Source: Marivivens donghaensis
GTDB taxonomy: Bacteria > Pseudomonadota > Alphaproteobacteria > Rhodobacterales > Rhodobacteraceae
Reading direction: 5' to 3'
Length of the DNA: 64,000 nucleotides
Assembly: GCF_030410045.1 (NCBI RefSeq)
Contig: NZ_JAUFRA010000001.1
Span: 1-64,000 of the forward strand
A program made the translations under genes and the position numbers. The notes below the pieces were generated by a model. The model was given only the letters and a program-made list of their open reading frames with translations. It made no database searches and was not told the DNA's origin. The stretch's first letter is position 1, and the number at the start of each line of letters is the position of its first letter. This document shows, in pieces, positions 61,075 to 64,000 of the stretch.

Positions 61075-62148
61075 TTACCCAATCCAGCCTTTGAGGTTCT
61101 GGATGATGACGCCAGTCAGCGCTTCGATATGCGCTGGGTCATCGTTGAGGCATGGAATGTAGCTGAAATGCTCGCCCCCCGCCTCTTCAAAGCTCTCTTT
61201 GATCTCTTCGTTGATTTCTTCCAGCGTTTCGATGCAATCGGCGCTGAAGGCAGGTGCGATCACTGCAATGTGTTTGTGCCCTTGTTCGGCAAGGCGCGCG
61301 ACCTCTTCGACGGTGTAGGGCTGAAGCCATTCTTCTGGGCCAAATTTCGACTGGAAGGTCGTTTTGATCTGCGTGTCATCCCAACCAAGCCGTTCTTTCA
61401 AGAGGCGCGTGGTTTTGGCGCAATGGCAGTGATAGGGGTCGCCCGCTTTGGTCAGGTATCGTTTCGGCAAACCGTGGTATGAGCAAACCAACATCGATGG
61501 CTTTTCGTCCATCGCGTCGTAGGCGCGCTGAACTGATGCCGCTAGTGCGTCGATATAGGAGGGATCTTCGAAATAGGGTGGTACGATACGGGCGACGGGC
61601 TGGAATTTTTCTTTCATCAGCGCACGGAAGAACTGATCGTTCGCCGTGGCGGATGTCGCGCCCGCGTATTGCGGATAGAGAGGGAAAAACAGGATGCGGT
61701 CACAGCCCGCATCAACCATCTCGCGGACCTTCGATTCCGTTGATGGATTGCCGTAGCGCATGCAGAAATCGACAATCACTTGTTCACCGAACAACCCCTG
61801 CAAGCTTGCGCGGATCGCAGTGGTTTGGTCCCGCGTGATGGTCATCAACGGGCTTTCGTCTTTCTCGGTGTTCCAGATTGAGCGATAGGCAGCACCAGAT
61901 TTTTGCGGACGGATCGACAGAATGATGCCCTGCAGGATTGGCTGCCATTTCCATGCGGGATAATCGATGACACGCTTGTCAGATAGAAATTCGCTCAGGT
62001 AGCGGCGCATCGACCAGTAATCGGTCGCATCAGGCGTACCTAGGTTTGCCAGCAAAATGCCGATACGGCGCGGTTTGATGGCGGGGTGGTCGGCTGGTGC
62101 GTGGACGGGGCATTTCGCCAATCCGCCAGTGTTCTTTACGTCTTTCAT
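61075..62148 (-). CDS. hemH: ferrochelatase
   Basis: Inserts ferrous iron into protoporphyrin IX, the last step of protoheme synthesis. The 357 residues include GILLANLGTPDAT, a proton-relay region FFPLYPQYAGATSAT, and the catalytic histidine in VCSYHGLPKRYL, with C-terminal APAFSADCIETLEEI. The start was placed at ATG 62148 with GGGA upstream; the frame also opens at 62187. It is convergent with the small peptide gene and follows the methyltransferase gene on the minus strand. Confidence 0.96.
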   Translation of the reverse strand: MKDVKNTGGLAKCPVHAPADHPAIKPRRIGILLANLGTPDATDYWSMRRYLSEFLSDKRVIDYPAWKWQPILQGIILSIRPQKSGAAYRSIWNTEKDESPLMTITRDQTTAIRASLQGLFGEQVIVDFCMRYGNPSTESKVREMVDAGCDRILFFPLYPQYAGATSATANDQFFRALMKEKFQPVARIVPPYFEDPSYIDALAASVQRAYDAMDEKPSMLVCSYHGLPKRYLTKAGDPYHCHCAKTTRLLKERLGWDDTQIKTTFQSKFGPEEWLQPYTVEEVARLAEQGHKHIAVIAPAFSADCIETLEEINEEIKESFEEAGGEHFSYIPCLNDDPAHIEALTGVIIQNLKGWIG

Positions 62149-62199
62149 GTCAGTCCCGTTCCGTAGTTTGGGCCAGAGATATGTCAAAACCCCGATGGG

Positions 62200-63021
62200 T
62201 CAATCATCCGTCTGGGGCAGGTTGAGTTCTTTTGCACCAAGTGCGTCCGCCAGTCGCGCCGTGGCTGATCCTGGGCGGAGGGGCTTTTGTTGGCTCTCAT
62301 CAGGAGCCCAGCCCGTTAAAAAGATCACTTCGAATGTTGCACGAATACGCCCGTCCGCATCGCTAAAGTGTTCTGCATATAGCTTTGCCGCCTCCGCAAA
62401 GACTGCGCGGCGGGTCGGCTTTCGTAGTCGTTGCGACAGCGCGTTGGCCTCACCCATCGCACGAAGGTCACGCATCAGCGCCCAAGCATCCTCGTAGGTC
62501 ACATTCAGTGGCATCGCGTCCGCAACGGGCAACGCCATGCCTGACCGTTGCAACAACGCACCTAGGTCGCGGATCTCTGCCATTGGGGCGACGCGTGGCG
62601 ATAGGCCGCCCGTCACGCGGCTTTCGGCTTCGGCTAAAACGCTCCGTAGTTCGTGGAGCGTTTGTCCCCCGAACATGGCGCCCAAAAACAGGCCATCGGG
62701 TTTGAGAGCGTGACGAGACTGGACGATTTGGCCGATGGGGTCGTTGGCCCAATGCATCGACATCGCATGGATCACGAGATCATGCCGACCTGCATCAAGG
62801 GCTAGTAAATCGGTGTCCGTCACTTGGACCGCATCAGGGAAGTGCGTCGCCCAATATTCAGGCTGACCAGAGACAATCGCGGGCGCGTTAAACGGCCTGT
62901 TAACCTCGATCAGTCTTTCCTGAATCTCGTCTGCCACAGCATCGAGCATGAATGTTGCAGTCATACGAGACCGGTTGCGGTCTAGCGATGCGCGGTCGGC
63001 GATATTTGGCGGGGTTCTCAT
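62200..63021 (-). CDS. SAM-dependent methyltransferase (BioC/NDUFAF5-like)
   Basis: Methyltransferase-fold protein of 273 residues. The SAM loop is degenerate: instead of a clear GxGxG there is NAPAIVSGQPEY near residue 45. Later parts are typical of this group, such as DLVIHAMSMHWANDPIGQIVQ (split: LVIHAMSMHWAN) and LKPDGLFLGAMFGGQTLHELR (split: LKPDGLFLGAMFGG). BioC starts biotin synthesis; NDUFAF5-like proteins modify a complex I subunit. Neither can be assigned. It is divergent from comF. Confidence 0.78.
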   Translation of the reverse strand: MRTPPNIADRASLDRNRSRMTATFMLDAVADEIQERLIEVNRPFNAPAIVSGQPEYWATHFPDAVQVTDTDLLALDAGRHDLVIHAMSMHWANDPIGQIVQSRHALKPDGLFLGAMFGGQTLHELRSVLAEAESRVTGGLSPRVAPMAEIRDLGALLQRSGMALPVADAMPLNVTYEDAWALMRDLRAMGEANALSQRLRKPTRRAVFAEAAKLYAEHFSDADGRIRATFEVIFLTGWAPDESQQKPLRPGSATARLADALGAKELNLPQTDD

Positions 63022-63046
63022 GCCCTTTGTTTAGGGAATACCAACG

Positions 63047-63760
63047 ATGTTGCATAGTGTTGTCCGCATGGTTCTGCCGCGTCAGTGTGGCCTATGTGAT
63101 CAACTCACCGACGCTGACTTTGGCCTTTGTCCTGACTGTTGGGCCACCACGGATTTCGTGAATGGTTTGGTCTGCGATCATTGTGGTGTGCCGCTGATGG
63201 GCGAGGATGAAGCCGCGTTCTGCGACGAATGTCTGGCCGAGCCGCGACCTTGGGCAACTGGGCGGACCGTGTTTGGGTATTCGGGGGGAGGGCGAAAGCT
63301 GGTTCTTTCGCTCAAGCACGGGGACCGACAAGACCTTGTGCCAATGCTGTCGGCGATGCTGTCCCGCGCGGCACGTCCGTTGTTGAGCGGTGATACGGTG
63401 ATTGTTCCGGTTCCGCTGCATTGGACGCGGTTGTTTCGGCGCAGGTTCAACCAATCGGCCCTTTTAGCCGTTGAAACAGGTCGTATTTTGGGTCGTCCCG
63501 TTGTCGTAGATGGTTTGGCAAAAGTGCACCGCACGCGGCCGACTGAAGGTATGTCGCGCGAGGCCCGGCTTGCTGTCCAGCAAGGTTCAATCCGACCACA
63601 TCCTAAAAATGGCTGCCGTATGCGGGGGCGTTCCGTTCTGATCATCGACGATGTGATGACCACTGGCGCTACTCTTGCTGCGGCGACAGAAGGGGCGCGG
63701 TTGGCTGGCGCAAAGCAGGTTTGCGTTCTGACACTGGCGCGAGCGTATAAAGAAACCTAA
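63047..63760 (+). CDS. comF: ComF family phosphoribosyltransferase-like protein
   Basis: Protein of 237 residues related to the competence protein ComF. The N-terminal zinc ribbons show CGLCD...CPDC and CDHCG...CDEC. The C-terminal phosphoribosyltransferase domain has the PRPP loop VLIIDDVMTTGAT, plus VPLHWTRLFRRRFNQSALLA. Its role in DNA uptake is established only in naturally competent bacteria; here it is inferred. grxC follows in the same direction by 28 bp. Confidence 0.93.
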   Translation: MLHSVVRMVLPRQCGLCDQLTDADFGLCPDCWATTDFVNGLVCDHCGVPLMGEDEAAFCDECLAEPRPWATGRTVFGYSGGGRKLVLSLKHGDRQDLVPMLSAMLSRAARPLLSGDTVIVPVPLHWTRLFRRRFNQSALLAVETGRILGRPVVVDGLAKVHRTRPTEGMSREARLAVQQGSIRPHPKNGCRMRGRSVLIIDDVMTTGATLAAATEGARLAGAKQVCVLTLARAYKET

Positions 63761-63788
63761 ATATACGGGTGAACACGAAAGGTCCGTT

Positions 63789-64000
63789 ATGAAACCCGTA
63801 GAAATCTACTCCTCCCCGTTTTGTGGCTTTTGCCACCGCGCAAAGCACATGCTGACCTCCAAAGGTGTCGCCTTTACTGAGATCGACGTGATCGAACACC
63901 CAGATCGCCGCGCTGAAATGGTGGAGCGTGCGAATGGTGGCCGCACCGTGCCGCAGATTTTCATTGATGGCGCCCATGTTGGGGGCTGCGATGATCTGTT
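63789..64000 (+). CDS. grxC: glutaredoxin 3 (truncated by window end)
   Basis: The first 70 codons are present, starting MKPVEIYSSPFCGFCHRAK. The active site is Cys12-Gly-Phe-Cys15 rather than the usual CPYC. The glutathione-binding TVPQIFIDGAHVGGCDDL follows. The gene runs off the right edge of the window. Confidence 0.95.
   Translation, partial: MKPVEIYSSPFCGFCHRAKHMLTSKGVAFTEIDVIEHPDRRAEMVERANGGRTVPQIFIDGAHVGGCDDL

Noticed and set aside
1..64000. CRISPR array, toxin-antitoxin pair, prophage structural genes or secondary-metabolite cluster
   Set aside because: No regularly spaced repeats, cas genes, phage structural genes or synthase genes were seen. The only mobile-element gene is the integrase at the left edge, and the BrnA-like gene has no toxin partner.

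Overview
The window is core chromosome of an alphaproteobacterium, most likely of the order Rhodobacterales (roseobacter group). The basis is gene content and order: senC-regA facing regB, an AddAB recombination module, HslV with a propeptide, secB beside dnaQ, and the origin-proximal block maf/aroE/coaE/dnaQ | hemJ-rho-mnmE-mnmG-rsmG-parA-parB. No genus is named because nothing in the sequence fixes one. Almost all DNA is coding, genes often overlap by 4 bp (ATGA), and only one stretch longer than 300 bp lacks a gene.

Layout. (1) 1-1.6 kb: a tyrosine integrase sits against the 3' end of a tRNA-Thr(CGU) gene and is flanked by a perfect 116-bp inverted repeat. This is the only clearly mobile or accessory part. 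(2) 1.6-10 kb: hemY, a mitofilin-like protein and hemD on the minus strand, then tsaD-gpsA-yciI-EVE on the plus strand, then DUF2853 and ahcY on the minus strand. (3) 10-23.8 kb: an HD phosphohydrolase, the RegA/SenC/RegB redox switch, a kinase-less PAS protein, then a tight run tsaE-amgK-murU-addB-addA followed by trxA. (4) 23.8-32.3 kb: hslV and hslU with an orphan BrnA-like gene between them, Smr, mltA, a Tim44-like protein, fxsA, secB, and the minus-strand run maf-aroE-coaE-dnaQ. (5) 32.26-32.66 kb: a 398-bp gene-free region with DnaA boxes, clustered GANTC sites and a TTAA-N7-TTAA motif, proposed as oriC. (6) 32.7-40 kb: hemJ, rho, mnmE, mnmG, rsmG, parA, parB, with two perfect parS sites inside the start of mnmG and the start of rsmG. 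(7) 40-50 kb: hemW, rdgB, rph, then hrcA-grpE, mutS, maeB and a PfkB kinase. (8) 50-64 kb: a class IV aminotransferase overlapping a sulfotransferase-like gene, SCP2, argG, a membrane protein, two Nudix enzymes, hslO, cca, an RNA methyltransferase, two L,D-transpeptidases around a CAP lipoprotein, a 61-residue exported peptide, hemH, a BioC-like methyltransferase, comF and a truncated grxC.

How it works together. The middle of the window is a replication and segregation centre: a candidate origin, ParAB and parS, DnaQ, and the tRNA/rRNA modification genes that travel with alphaproteobacterial origins. Heme biosynthesis is unusually well represented (hemD, hemY, hemJ, hemW, hemH). Protein quality control (HslUV, HrcA/GrpE, SecB, Hsp33, thioredoxin) and cell-wall turnover (MltA, AmgK/MurU, L,D-transpeptidases) recur.

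No clear new multi-gene system was found. The most unusual structures are the inverted-repeat-flanked integrase, the dense motif set of the candidate origin, the parS site that contains a start codon, and a hairpin that traps the ribosome binding site of the SCP2 gene.
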